From positions 7,686,001 to 7,750,000 of the forward strand of contig NW_024464918.1 of the NCBI RefSeq assembly GCF_017591425.1: a stretch of 64,000 bases of DNA, read 5' to 3'. The position numbers and the translations under genes are program-made. The first letter of the stretch is position 1. Each line of letters opens with the position of its first letter. Below, piece after piece: positions 48,835-60,284 of the stretch. The DNA is from Ochotona curzoniae (lineage: Eukaryota; Chordata; Mammalia; Lagomorpha; Ochotonidae). The notes below the pieces were generated by a model. That model searched no databases, had not been told where the DNA came from, and worked only from the letters and a program-made list of their open reading frames with translations.

Positions 48835-48965
48835 AATATTCACTGTGATTACCATTTACTTGGCACTTATGTCCCCTGTCCACAGTGCAGTATAAAATTA
48901 ATTGCAAGAAATAATCCCAATAATATAGACGGTGGGAATTTTTACAAATGCAGAAAAAAAGATTC
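48835..48965 (-). mobile_element. Possible MIR-class fossil
   Basis: 'ACCATTTACTTGGCACTTAT' and 'AATTTTTACAAATGCAGAAA' are loosely reverse-MIR-like. Confidence 0.3.
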
Positions 48966-48994
48966 AGGCTATGTTCAAGACTGGTTTTTTGTTT

Positions 48995-49319
48995 GTTTGC
49001 TTGTAAAAGATTTATTTATTTTTATTGGAAAGTCAGAAACACAGAGAGGAGGCGAGACAGAAAGATCTTCTGTCTGTTCATTCACTCCACATGCAGTCAC
49101 GTGGCCAGAGCTGAGCTGATTCAAAGCCAGGAGTTTCTTCCTGGTCTCCCATGCAGGTGCTGGGTCCCAAAGACTTTAGGCTGTTCTCAACTGCTTTCCC
49201 AGGTCACAAGCATGGAGCTGGATGAGAACCTGGGCTGCTGGGACCTGAACTGGCATCCATATGGGATACCCATGTGTGCAAGGAAAGGACTTTAACCACT
49301 AGGCTACCATGCCAGGCCC
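48995..49319 (-). mobile_element. C-SINE, reverse orientation
   Basis: Begins with a T-rich tail complement and 'TTATTTTTATTGGAAAGTCA'. It ends 'CTACCATGCCAGGCCC'. TGTTCAAGACT occurs on both sides (48972-48982, 49322-49332). Confidence 0.93.
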
Positions 49320-49646
49320 TGTGTTCAAGACTTTACTCAAGACCTCACTGACAACATATCAGCACAGGGATGTAAACAGAGTTCAGCTGCAATGTCTGCA
49401 TTGCTAACTGTCCCCCTTACGCTGATAGTCACAGACAAGGATTCCAGTCAGCCAACAGGACAAGATAAAAATGACAGTTTATTGTTTCTATAAAGTCTTT
49501 TCATTTTGTTTAAAACAATTAAACCAACCAAAGATTTAGTTGGCATCGTGTTATCTTGGTTATCAAAAGAAAATCCACCTAGAGATAGAACAATAAGCTG
49601 AAAACAATCTTCTCCACATATAAGGGTACTTTTAAAGATCACTGGA

Positions 49647-49955
49647 GGGCCCGGCGCAGTGGCGCAAGTGGTTAAAGTCCTCGCCCTGCATGCCCGAGAT
49701 CCCATATGGGCGCTGGTTCTAATCCCAGCAGCCCCGCTTCCCTTCCAGCTCCCTGCCTGTGGCCCGGGAAAGCAGTTGAGGACGGCCCAAAGCTTTGGGA
49801 CCCTGCACCCATGCAGGAGATCCGGAAGAAGCTCCTGGCTTCGGACCGGCATAGTATCGGCCCGTTGTGCTCACTTAGGGAGTGAATCATCGGACGGAAG
49901 ATCTTCCTCTCTGTCTCTCCTTTCTGTATATCCGCCTTTCCAATTAAAAAAAAAA
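49647..49955 (+). mobile_element. Young C-SINE
   Basis: Starts GGGCCCGGCGCAGTGGCGCA. It carries the same 'CATAGTATCGGCCCGTTGTG' middle as the copy at 18621. The duplication AAAGATCACTGGA is exact (49634-49646, 49956-49968). Confidence 0.97.
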
Positions 49956-49968
49956 AAAGATCACTGGA

Positions 49969-51184
49969 AAGAGGAAAAAAAGTTAAGGCTATTGAGGAGC
50001 AAGAAATTTAAAAACCCACGCATGTGAGAGATTATGTAAAAGTTCATGAAAACATGTATTACAAAGTAACTACACATGGGTTTCAAAAATAAGTTTTTTG
50101 TATTTGGTTTTTTAATGAGCTTTTGAAATACTCTTGTACATTTATACATACTAAGTATTAAAAGAATGACAGAACTTTACTAAACTGTCAAATTGTTCTT
50201 CAAAGGTATATTAAAGCACTGTGGATTTTAGCACACAAATTGTAACTTTAATGTTGGTGCAATGGGAACAAAATGATTTTAACACAACTATATAGGTATT
50301 CTAAGCATGGCAGCAAAAGTAAATTCTAATTGAATCTATATAGGTAACACTCCAGCTTACTAATGGTTCACGAGTTTTCAGATTATTAACACAGATTAAA
50401 TTCTATGTCAAATCAAACAGAACAAAATACATTGCTCAAACTCTTAAAGACCACGGGAATCAGAATTAGTTTATAAAATATCCAAACTAAAGCCTAACAT
50501 GTAGTTGTGTGTGTTTGTACATATGTGCACATATGCGTGTGTTTAAAGTATACCAAAATAAAATAAAGCAAAAAGTATGCCAAAAGAATTGGTGGGGCTT
50601 ATTTTATTTTCTTGCTAGGTGAGATTGAGAGAATTAATGCAAAAAAAACTTTGAAAATCCAATCTTCCCCCAATTCTTTCTGCAACCTTGACCCAAACAG
50701 ACAGGTGGAGATACAGAGAAATAATTCAACCTCAGTTCCCTCTCTGGAGACCTGAGGTGCTAAGTGGAAAGAGGAGGCTTTTTTTTTTTTAAAGGAATAA
50801 GAAGCATGGCTGAACTCCCTGGGCCACCAGGCCTGGGCTCGCACAGAAACCAGTCAGTTCTGCTTACCTGAGCAATATCATTTAGATAGCAATGCCTTTC
50901 TTGGTTAGTGTTCCAAGCTGAGAGCTTGAGCAGAAAAGCAAGGATGCTAAGAGAAGGCAGAGAATCAATGCTGAAAGTGTGGCACACATACCCACACTAG
51001 GAATATTTTCCTACTGCGGTGGTTAGTGGAGAGATCTTAGGGGAGGGAGCACTTCCAGGGAGTGGAAGTGGCCAAGAATGCAGATCAGCAGTGTGAGAGG
51101 CTGGTGCTAATGAATATTATGTGTTCCACCGCTAATAAGTTTATACGTTATTAAGAAATAGAAGTGTTGATCCTTTAAAGCTGG
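49969..51184. other. Unassigned intron
   Basis: No repeat or exon recognised. Confidence 0.4.
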
Positions 51185-51361
51185 GATGGGGAATGCCCAG
51201 CCAGGGGACTTTATAAGGCCCATGAAATCATTTGGTCTGGCCCTGCCAAAGCAACCACAAGTGGGACTGGAAATTCAATAGATTTATAGCAAGCTGTATT
51301 TTTTATGTTGATAATTTTGTATGGCCTTCAAATGACATTATAAATTTCCAAATGGCTATTG

Positions 51362-51366
<5 letters not shown>
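51185..51366. mobile_element. Probable hAT-type DNA transposon fossil
   Basis: 'GGGATGGGGAATGCC', 'TTATAAGGCCCATGAAATCA', 'TTTGGTCTGGCCCTGCC' and 'TTTGTATGGCCTTCAAATGA' resemble a known mammal-wide non-autonomous hAT type. Its right end runs into the CA repeat. Confidence 0.5.

Positions 51367-51368
<2 letters not shown>

Positions 51369-51420
<52 letters not shown>
51369..51420. repeat. (CA)26 microsatellite
   Basis: Twenty-six uninterrupted CA units. Confidence 0.98.
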
Positions 51421-51423
<3 letters not shown>

Positions 51424-51582
51424 CCACTTCCTAACCGTTGCTAAAGGCTTGAAAGGTGAAAATCACAGACCTTCCTCAGGCTCTCAGAGTTTAATAACTT
51501 GCTTTTTGGTTGCTGTCATTTATTTAGGAGATAATCAGACACAGTGGTTCCTGAATTCTTCTCCTTTCTCTCTGTGCTTCCC

Positions 51583-51755
51583 ACATTGGATGACTTATTT
51601 AATCTCTGCAAGACTAGTTTCCTAATTCATGAAAAGAAGCATGTACAGTGCTGACTCCACAATGTTGTGAGCATTAAATGTTATTTCAAAAGCAGAGAGC
51701 TTAAATTGGCACCTGACTAAAAATGTTCAACAAAATATTTGTCATTAATTTCTTT
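51583..51755 (+). mobile_element. MIR fossil
   Basis: 'GACTAGTTTCCTAATTCATG', 'TGTTGTGAGCATTAAATG' and 'GGCACCTGACTAAAAATGTT' follow the MIR order. Confidence 0.6.
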
Positions 51756-54700
51756 GTATTATTATTGTTGCTGAACACACTTGAAAAATAAAGTACTGAT
51801 TTCAATAGAACACAGAACACAGGCCTGAGTTACTGGTCCACAAGCACGAATAATAAAAAATCACATCTAACTTCAGGCTTCAGAGAGAGGATGTCTTGTA
51901 TATCATACTGATCTCAAGCCCTCAATTCATGGTCCTGGACAAAAAGCTTGTACAATCCGCCTGGAAACTTAGCTGACCTTCATTATTCAATATGGTATCT
52001 ATTTTGCAAGTTGGGATGGGGCTGGATCTGACCAGGGCTCAGATGACTGCCCACATTGGTCTGGTGCACTAACTCTCAGACCACTAGATGCAATTTAGTG
52101 CAGGATTAGTCCCTTACTAATTACTAATTACTTCACTGGCCACAGACTAAAGGTCAGCAAATCTCTCCTATCACATCAGGAGGACCCAGAATAATAGAGG
52201 CCAGACAGGTAATTTGCATGTTCTCCCACTTTGGAGGAGAAGCCCCCATGGAAGAAGGGACAGGGTGACTCTGTTGTTGAAAGCAAGCCAAGGCTATCTG
52301 ATCTGACTGGAGCAGCCACAAGCTTCTCCTGGGAATACCTGGCCCATTTCTCCTGCTGGGAGATGGCAGCTTCTCACACTTGATACTTTAGCAGACCAGC
52401 TGGGGGAAGCAGGCAAGGTCTGACTCCAGGCCTCACATCACTTTCACTGGCTGGCAATTCTTTTCCACTCTGAGCATCTGGAGAGTCATCCAACTGTGTT
52501 TGCGCAAGTTGCTTGTCTGTGAGGAGTGTGTTTGTTTTATGATCAGTGTCTTGGGTTTTAAATAAGAATACAGCAGGAGATGATCCCTCTATGATCCTTG
52601 CTAATGTACCTCTAGGCTAATAAGTAGCAAGATGATCCTGCTCTTTGATTTCATGAATAAGAAAATAAAATAGGAAATGTGTGACATTTAAAAAAATTGT
52701 TATTACTGAGTATAAAATTTATTTTAACCCTCTCTGTAGTGGCTAAGTTTCAAGCTGAATACACTGCTTGCCAGATTGTATCTCCTGTTCCTCCTCTTCT
52801 TAAATATGTGCTTATTTACTTCCTGCAGAGTTCAATTTTAGAACCCATCAAAGTAGATCCACTCAGACTCTGACTACATTTTCATGCATAAATTCATAGA
52901 TGTCTTCAGAAAGAATTGCACTTGCATATGCAAATACTTTCTGATGCCTTTTCATTTCTACTTTTGGCCTGCCACAGCTTTTAACTCATGCAAACACATT
53001 ACACAAACAAATATGGGCTCAATAACAACACGCTGCATGTGTGAATTGCTAATTGCAAAGCTATGAGTTCAATATGGCCAAGCACCTTCCGTTATGATCA
53101 ATGAAGGCGAACTAAATTAAATAGGAAGGATAAAGTTATATATGAAAATAAAATCCCAGCATTTGGTTTCGTTTTATGTAAATATTAATAAGGGAAAAGG
53201 TGACAGGCCAATCCACAATTCAACAATAATCTAGAATCTGATTTCATGCACCAAGATCACGAAGCCAGGACGTGCTCTTAATGAGACGTGCGAAGAGGGT
53301 ATATTTCAGCACAAAATCACAAGAAACAGAAACGAATGCAGCCTCCCCATAAATGAAACACAAACTCCAGCAGAAAATGGAAGTTTTCCAACCACATTGG
53401 ACATGCATCATTCCTCAAAACATTCATGTCATGTGTTAGTGACAGTCTTGGAAACAGCATACAGACTTCCTAAATTTTTCATCTTGCATATTTAAGCACT
53501 CAACTAATTAAGTCATGATTCCTCATTTTTTTTTCCCCAAAGCTTACTGCTTACACTTCGAGGTAATATGAAAAGTCAACAATTGAAAACATTTGTCAGG
53601 TGCCATAGCAAAGGCTTTTTATCCAGAAAAATATTAAGGTAGCCCCAGCCCCTGATTTCTCATGGGAGGAATATCAGCATTTGTTTCATTTCAATAACAA
53701 AAACTCAGAAAAAAAAAAACATAAAACTAAATGAAAATGGTATCTAGCACCTGACTACAATAGCAATGAAAATATAATGTTAACAATATCTCTGTTGTTT
53801 CTTTTAAAATATGTTTTAGGTATAAAAGCTGAGCTGGCTAAACTAGAAGTACAAGAGTGCATGCTTTTTAGAACATCATCTGGAAAATAAACATATACAT
53901 CTTGGGCATGATGTTAACTAGCAATGATATAGATAGTACTCTGTGTGCGCATGTACTTTTTTTTTTTTCTAAATAGAGAGACGTGAAAGTAATTTCAGGA
54001 AGCTAGAGAAATGGGAATGGAATTCCAAGGTGAAGTATCCCGTAAGGAATTAAACACACTGCAACATTGACCACCAAGGACACAGAACACACACACAAAA
54101 GAGAATCAGTGTTAGAAAATAAATGATGCAATAACCTAGCAGAACAGGGCCTAGACCTTTGATGCTGGTGGCATGACCCTGGCCTGCTCATTCACCGCAG
54201 TTTGAGTGTTCATTTGTACTTTTGCTGAGTCATTATATTGAACACACAAGGCGAAGCTGATACTCAAAGGGCAAGACAAGGAGCTAGTGAGTGAAGTTGA
54301 CCACACTGCCTCTTGGCATTACTTTGCTTCACCCTACACATTGAAATTTGTATGGCAACCCTGGACAGGTGACAAAATTCTTCATGGTCATTGAACAGGT
54401 AGACAAAGCCAACAGTTAATGCTTGGGGAAAAAAAATATATATATATATCTCCTTTATAAATAAATAAATATAGATGTACATATATATTTAATATATTTA
54501 TCTCCCCTCTGTAAAAGGAATCAAATCACTGCTAGAAAAATCAAAGTGAAATTTAAAAGCAGAATTCTATCAGAGAAACTGCATAATAACATATATGTGA
54601 CCCACGTATGCTCTAAAATGCAAGAAAAACATTTCTAATTCATAGTTAATATAGAAGCTTCTAACTACATGTATACCACTTGTTCAAAAAATGTTTTACG

Positions 54701-54929
54701 TCAAACGTGTAAAGCATTCATGACTTGAACCCTCACCTCTGCCTACTCCAGACTGAGGTATACTACATTCAGGAATATATTTCAGTGAGTCAATAGTCAG
54801 CTATGCGTCACATGTGCCAAACTCCACCAGAGCAGATATCTAAAATCAGCATTAGTTTGTCAAAGAATTTAGTGTTAATGAGAAAAGATGCATTTCTAGA
54901 GCACATGCTGTGGATATCCTCATAAGGTG
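51756..54929. other. Unassigned intronic sequence
   Basis: No repeat named. It holds an octamer palindrome at 52922-52933 and a TA-rich stretch at about 54430-54500. Confidence 0.45.
52922..52933. promoter_or_regulatory. Palindromic POU/octamer-like motif
   Basis: TTGCATATGCAA is a perfect 12-base palindrome and extends to an ATGCAAAT octamer at 52928-52935. It resembles the dimeric octamer sites bound by POU factors. Presence by chance in AT-rich DNA is possible. Confidence 0.35.
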
Positions 54930-55215
54930 ATGATTATCATGCCAGCATCTCATATTAGGTGATGATTATTATGCCAGCATTGTGTATTGGAGTGCTCATG
55001 CAAGTCCTGTCTACTTGGCTTCCAAAAGCAGCAGAAGATGGCCTAAGTGCTTGAGACTTTGCTATCCATGTGGCCGACCAGTCTGAAGGACCTGGCTCCA
55101 GATGTCAGCTTACCCAAGTTTCAGCCATTGCAATCATCTGGTGAGTATAAAATATCTCTTTTATCTCTCCTTCTTTCCCTATTGTTCTACCTTTCAAATG
55201 AGTAAATAAAAAAAT
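54930..55215 (+). mobile_element. Old C-SINE with a 32-bp internal duplication
   Basis: Body blocks 'GCAGAAGATGGCCTAAGTGC' and 'AGCCATTGCAATCATCTGGT', ending 'CTACCTTTCAAATGAGTAAA'. At its head AGGTGATGATTAT(C/T)ATGCC occurs at 54925 and again at 54957. Confidence 0.65.
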
Positions 55216-55394
55216 CATTTTTAATTCATAGTTGCATTAACTACAGGAGTTGGAAAAGACAAAAGGATTGATTTTCTTATACTGAACTCTAATGAGACTT
55301 CTTGGTACAGATTCCACCAGCATCAGTCATTGACATGCAACAATGCAAGTCAAGAACATGAGACAGGTCGGAGCAAATCAATGGGGACAATTCT

Positions 55395-55403
55395 ACATAC
55401 CTT
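55395..55403 (-). other. TENM2: TENM2 splice donor AAG|GTATGT
   Basis: The minus-strand bases read AAG then GTATGT, a near-perfect U1 match. The intron starts at 55400 going down. Confidence 0.93.
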
Positions 55404-55626
55404 GTCTAGGAAACTCATCTGACTCCCGGTGAACAAGGTCTGTGACTCGATTTCCATAGTGCATCCTGCTGTCATGGTCATAGGCCTTCAGAGTCTCACT
55501 GGAACTGTAGGACTTCTGCGTGGGTACGCGGCAGTCCTCGCTGTCCAGGGACGAACTGGTGTAGCGACACTCTTTGCCACATCGTCCCCTCGTCAAAGAG
55601 CGATGTCGCCGGTCCTTGACATCCAT
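55401..55626 (-). CDS. TENM2: Teneurin-2, first coding exon (residues 1-75 plus the first base of codon 76)
   Basis: The minus strand encodes the extreme N terminus of teneurin-2, a large type II transmembrane adhesion receptor that pairs with latrophilins across synapses. This exon covers only the start of the cytoplasmic domain; the transmembrane, EGF-like, NHL and YD-repeat parts lie on exons outside the window. The peptide opens [18 protein letters not shown] and ends DEFPRQ plus a split Gly, which is the teneurin-2 pattern; as I recall, teneurin-3 opens MDVKERRPYCSL and teneurin-1 is quite different. The start fits because ATG has A at -3 and G at +4. The 226 coding bases end at AAG|GTATGT, a strong donor, leaving a phase 1 intron. 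The frame reads on into the intron only to a stop at 55393, so the open frame is cut by splicing and not by a true terminus. There are no frameshifts or internal stops, and the residues look fully conserved, so the exon is functional. The next exon would lie at lower coordinates beyond position 1. Confidence 0.96.
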
Positions 55627-55700
55627 TATTTTAGATTGGGTAGTATGCTGATGTTTTCAGAAAAGTCAGGCCTGAGTTCTGGCACTTGTCACTTCACCAC
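55627..55700 (-). other. TENM2: Probable 5' UTR part of the TENM2 exon, with splice acceptor
   Basis: Upstream of the ATG on the minus strand the best acceptor is the AG at 55702-55701. A pyrimidine-rich tract (TCTTTTCCTTTG) precedes it. That gives a 74-base UTR segment and a 300-base exon. A second AG at the end of ACATCAG, about 22 bases before the ATG, has a much weaker tract. There is no CpG island or TATA-like promoter nearby, so this is probably an internal exon and not the transcription start. Confidence 0.6.
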
Positions 55701-57444
55701 CTAATAACATCAAAGGAAAAGACCAAGACTGTGATTGCAAGAAACATTGTCTTCAGTTCTGACTCATGCTCTGACTCAGATGAAAACATGGAAAGGCAAA
55801 GTTGGTCAGCCCTGCACAATCTCAATCACAAAAGCTTCAAAGATACTTAAATTATCATTCTGAATGGAAGAACTCTATACAGCAAATTAAAGTTCTTTCT
55901 GTTTAAGAGATTCAAGGGGAAAATCACAGCAAACCCTTTTTATCTTGGGATTTTCTAAAATACACACAGGTGACAGGGTAAGCCCACCTCTCAAAGATTC
56001 TGCTATGAATCAGTTCAAAAAAGGAGAAGCAGCAGCAGCATAAAAAGGATGATAAAATGTAGCAGGATATCTGAGTATGTAGCCTAAATATAGTCTATTA
56101 ACGCTTTACTATGCTGCCAAGTCACAATGAAATAACATCAAATTGCCTAAATGGGTCTAAAGACTAATAAAGTAAGTCATTTTGACATGCAAACAATCTT
56201 TTTCCAATTTCCTTAATAAGCCTTTAGCAAATTCCTAGATTTCTTTCTCTTGCCAATCTCTTTTCTTGGACATACCTGGCTATTTCTTCCCAGTCATTCA
56301 AACAAGAGATTTTGCTGACAACAGCGCTAACAGTTTAACAATCATGCATCTAAGCCCATCCTATTCCCTTCATCACTCAGAGACCCACTGTAAAAAAGGA
56401 AAAGTAGGGAAAAAAAATCACTGAACACAACAGGTAAACTGGTAGGAAGGAACCCTTGGAACAGGTGAGCTGGCAGCCAGTGAGCCCAAGCCTGCCATCT
56501 GACACCCTGGACCTCAAACAGTCCGTCAAGCATCACTCCGAAAACACCAGCCTTTTGCCTTGCAAAGACAACAAAAAGGCTTAGGGTTTTCCAAGTTGCA
56601 AATGATAGCTCTTATTGATTTCATTTGCCATGCAAAATAGCACAGACCACAGGGCCAGGGCCTGAATGGAATGGACAAATACAAATTTTAATTAAAATGG
56701 GAAACACAATGCAGCATCAGGGTAATGACTTTTCTTCAGGCTACTGTTGCTCACTGCCTCCTCCATATGTCAAGACGTACTTGGGGAGCAGATCTGAACT
56801 TCTGAACCCTTCAGCTTACTGTTGGCTGTTTATCACATTGCGCTACCTTGCCTACGTGTATAAAGATTGCCTGTCCTAACAGCAGTGTGAATGTCATCCA
56901 GTGCAAGGCACCAGGATCAAGTCACTGTTCTCCTGTCTTCCCATCTGTAGGTCTTTCTGGACTAATGGACCCTCTTGATCTCCATCATTGGTGTACTTCC
57001 TTAGATACTGCCTGCAGTAGTACATGATTTTGTTTGATAATTGACAATGAAAGACAGCATAACTATTAAGAATTAAAAGCACGGTTGTGTTGTTGCCACA
57101 GTTACTGAATATATATATAAAAAATAGCACTTGGTTTCCTGGCATCTGTAGTCCCTGACTTGGAATGCTGAAAAGTGCCTTTAAGAGTCATCAGTCAAGA
57201 TCCTAGCACTTCATTGGCAAACACAAACAGTATTGGCAAGTAAGTTTTTCCTGCTCCATAGGCAATATAAGTATTTACACATTATCAGAATTTATACATG
57301 CTAAAAGCTTTTTCAATTCCCAATGCATAATATCAATACTTTTGGATCTATTTTCCAGACTACTCAAGAGCATGGTCACTGAACTCTGGACTGGATGCCA
57401 AGCTTATCACAACAGACTATCCAAAGGGCTTGTCAAAACTGCTA

Positions 57445-57738
57445 GGGCCAGTGCTGTGGTATAGCAACTTAAGGTAGACTTTCACTGCTAGCTTCTCCTA
57501 TGGGCACTGGTTCCAATTCAGGCTGCTCCAGTTTTGATTCAGCTTTCTGCTAATGTACTTGGGAAAATAGAGGAAGATGGTCCAAGGCCTTGGGCCACTG
57601 CACCCACTTGAGAAATCTGGAGAAAGCTCCCATCTCCACTGGAAAATGAACCAGTGGGCAGAAATTTCTGTCCCCCCACTTACTTCCCCACCTGACAGAA
57701 CTCTGCCTTTCAAACAAAAAAATGAAACTTTAAAAAAA
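57445..57738 (+). mobile_element. Old C-SINE
   Basis: Starts GGGCCAGTGCTGTGGTATAG, includes 'TCCAAGGCCTTGGGCCACTG', and ends 'CTCTGCCTTTCAAACAAAAA'. Confidence 0.82.
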
Positions 57739-58684
57739 AAACTAGTGCTGTTCAAAATCAGTTTTTCAGTTCATGTAAATGGTATAAAATACTTACAGGA
57801 TTTTGATAAAAAGCCAATTAATTTGTAGGGATGCTCAAAATATGTTCTTTAAAACACCACAGGGATTCAGAAATCTTCCCCCCCCCCCCTTAGGTAAGTA
57901 AAGATCTGCATGAAACTTACACCACAATAAACTCTTCTTTTAAATAAACTCTTTCTGAGATTCTTTTGAAATGCCCTTGCATGAAACCATATGTACCAAT
58001 ACTAAAAAACCACAGGTAGTTTCTTTGAGGGGTTGAGTATTTTAAGTTGATTGTATATTTTTATCCTCTCCAGCTTTCCTATTGATTTCTTACTTTTTAA
58101 TATCTTCAGTATTTCAGACTGAAAAACAAAATTTGTTTCTTCTATTTTACATCATGTTTGAGAATGTAGCCTGACTTTATGTCTTTCCTATATACGTACA
58201 CGCATGTTTATTTTTCAGAAATCATACTCACATTTAAAGTTTAAAGGTTTGCCACCTATTAATAAAGTCTAACAATATTAGTATTTGGGTATTTTAAACA
58301 TCTAACATGTTTGTCCAGCAGTCTTTCCCTGATAAATCCTTTCTACCTCTGCCACTGATATTTCAATTTGCCAGAAAGGTCAATTTTTTTTATACATGAA
58401 GGAAATTTATACTTAGTGAGATAAAAATGGAAAAATATAAATCAGGGAATCTTAATTTCTTAAAAGTTAAACAGAATGCACAACTTTTGCATACACATAT
58501 TTTACAATGTGCCTGGCTATTTAAAACATGAAATTTTAGACTAAAAACACACGGAAAGAAAACGTAAATTTTAATAGTTGATGTGTTTGTTACAGTAGCT
58601 TACATATTGACTAGGGAAATTTGCATTCCAAATTGAGATAACTTGTTCTAATTTTGGCTACTCTACATTTGACCCAATTTCTTG
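57739..58684. other. Unassigned AT-rich sequence
   Basis: Contains a C run at 57879-57889; nothing else recognised. Confidence 0.4.
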
Positions 58685-58890
58685 GTAATATGTACCTTGG
58701 AAATCTGCACATGGTGGTTCAAGAAGTTGGGTTTCTGCTACCTATTTAACAATCCCGTTCAAAGTTACAGGCTTTTGGCTTCAGCCTGACTGCACTCTGG
58801 CTCTGGCAGACTTTTGGAGAGCAAACTAAAAGATGAATCATCCATGTGTGTGTCTTCATGTGTATCTTCTTTCAAATGAAATAAAATTCA
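58685..58890 (+). mobile_element. Old partial C-SINE
   Basis: 'GGTGGTTCAAGAAGTTGGGT', 'CAGCCTGACTGCACTCTGGC' and 'CTTTCAAATGAAATAAAAT' in order. Confidence 0.55.
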
Positions 58891-58971
58891 GTTTAAACAA
58901 CAATGATAATCTATGTTGTCACCTTATCTGAAGATTCAGAAAGTAAAATAAAATAATAATCGGAAAGTTTA

Positions 58972-59255
58972 GAGGCAGGCAGCAGGTGCCAGGGTTCAGC
59001 TGCATCCTGTATGAGACTGTGGCTCAAGCCCCTGCTCAACTTTCACTCTTGCTTCCTGTTAATGTGCACACAGGGAGGCAGAAGATAAGGTCTCATGGAC
59101 TAGGTATGGGAGATCCAGACAGTTTTGGACTCCTGGCTTCACCATTACCTAGACCTAGCTGTTGTAGCCATTCATTTAATAAACCACTAGATGGAATATT
59201 TCTTCCTGTTTGCCATTCTGCCTTACACATAAAATGAAAATGAGTAATTAAAAAA
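58972..59255 (+). mobile_element. Old C-SINE
   Basis: 'AGCAGGTGCCAGGGTTCAGC', 'CTCCTGGCTTCACCATTACC', 'ACCACTAGATGGAAT' and an A-rich end. Confidence 0.6.
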
Positions 59256-59505
59256 ATCAGGCAGTCTGTATATCTTCTGATTTCTAAAAGCTGATAGAAC
59301 AGACATTTTATTTTTCCTTCATGTTTCCTTAAAGTGATAGCTGAATACCTTGGGCATTATACATAAAACAAACCTTTAGCAGAGCCTGTGGGGTGAAAAA
59401 AAGAAGTAATTCAACTAAAGACCTCAGGATTCAAGGAAAACGCAGTAAGGAATGCCCTGTGGGCTCTGCTTGCTTTACCTATCCCAAACTTTGAGCTAAA
59501 GAGGC

Positions 59506-59525
59506 AAAAAAAAAAAAAAAAAAAA
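59506..59525. repeat. Poly(A) run, 20 bases
   Basis: An uninterrupted A20 with no SINE body attached on either side that I can see. Confidence 0.95.
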
Positions 59526-60284
59526 CACCAAGGTACCAACAAAACAATACAATAGTACAACAAAACAATAGTACCAACAAAAGCAAGCTTCTCTAGCTAA
59601 GGAATCATGACGGGGCACCCAAACAAGTGATAAAAAACGTTTAGACAACAGCTACCCTACCATATTCAAGTGATGGGGGTTGAGGATGAGCATCGATGTC
59701 CTCACTTCAGGCTTCATCACAAAAAAAAAAGAGGGAATACTGTATTTCCACATTCTTAAAATTTTAATAAAACATCAAAACCTCAATCAGACTGCTTTCA
59801 GAGATGAACAAGAAAGAATCTAGAATTTATTCCTTTCCAGAAAACAATTAAGTTCCTATCCTCAGTGGCTTCCCAGTGATTTATTTCCACAGGGCATTAG
59901 CAAAGTCCCCTGGCGCCCACTCAATGCTGTGGTGGTACAGGATGAGGTCAGGTGAACTCTCACCTAGTAACTGCTTTTGTACCCTTGGGCCAATGAATAC
60001 TGTGTCAGGAGCGGCACCAAGGTGCCCCTGCTCCCAAATCTCCAGCTAAGTGTCAGTTCAGAAGTACCAGGGAACAGTACCATCCATTTCTGCACTCCCA
60101 ATTCGTCCTCCCAGCACCTAGCAATGGGCCCTAGTCTGGGTATCAGTAAAACCTGAATGTGGGACTTGGTAGTAGTATGGTACAACTAATTCGCCCTACC
60201 AGAGCAGTGCCACAGAAAATCAAAATAATAAGAATTCAAATTAAACCCATAGGTACACAAACCAATAGCCCAAATGACCAAATT
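59526..60284. other. Unassigned sequence
   Basis: No recognised element; A-rich with ACAAAACAATA repeats near 59540-59580. Confidence 0.4.

Larger units (their letters stand above)
1..55400 (-). other. TENM2: Inferred TENM2 intron downstream of the first coding exon
   Basis: No other teneurin-like peptide appears in any frame, and the known gene has very long introns. This whole span is therefore best read as one intron on the minus strand. The repeats listed below fill roughly a third of it. This is inference from gene structure, not from transcripts. Confidence 0.8.

Noticed and set aside
49448..49852. Several frames of 70-134 codons with 'CGxRVPKLW' type peptides
   Set aside because: They recur at every C-SINE copy (for example 27910, 44477, 49448) and are SINE sequence.
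54925..54980. CRISPR-like or satellite direct repeats
   Set aside because: Only two units of 32 bases in an old SINE, in mammalian DNA; a simple local duplication.
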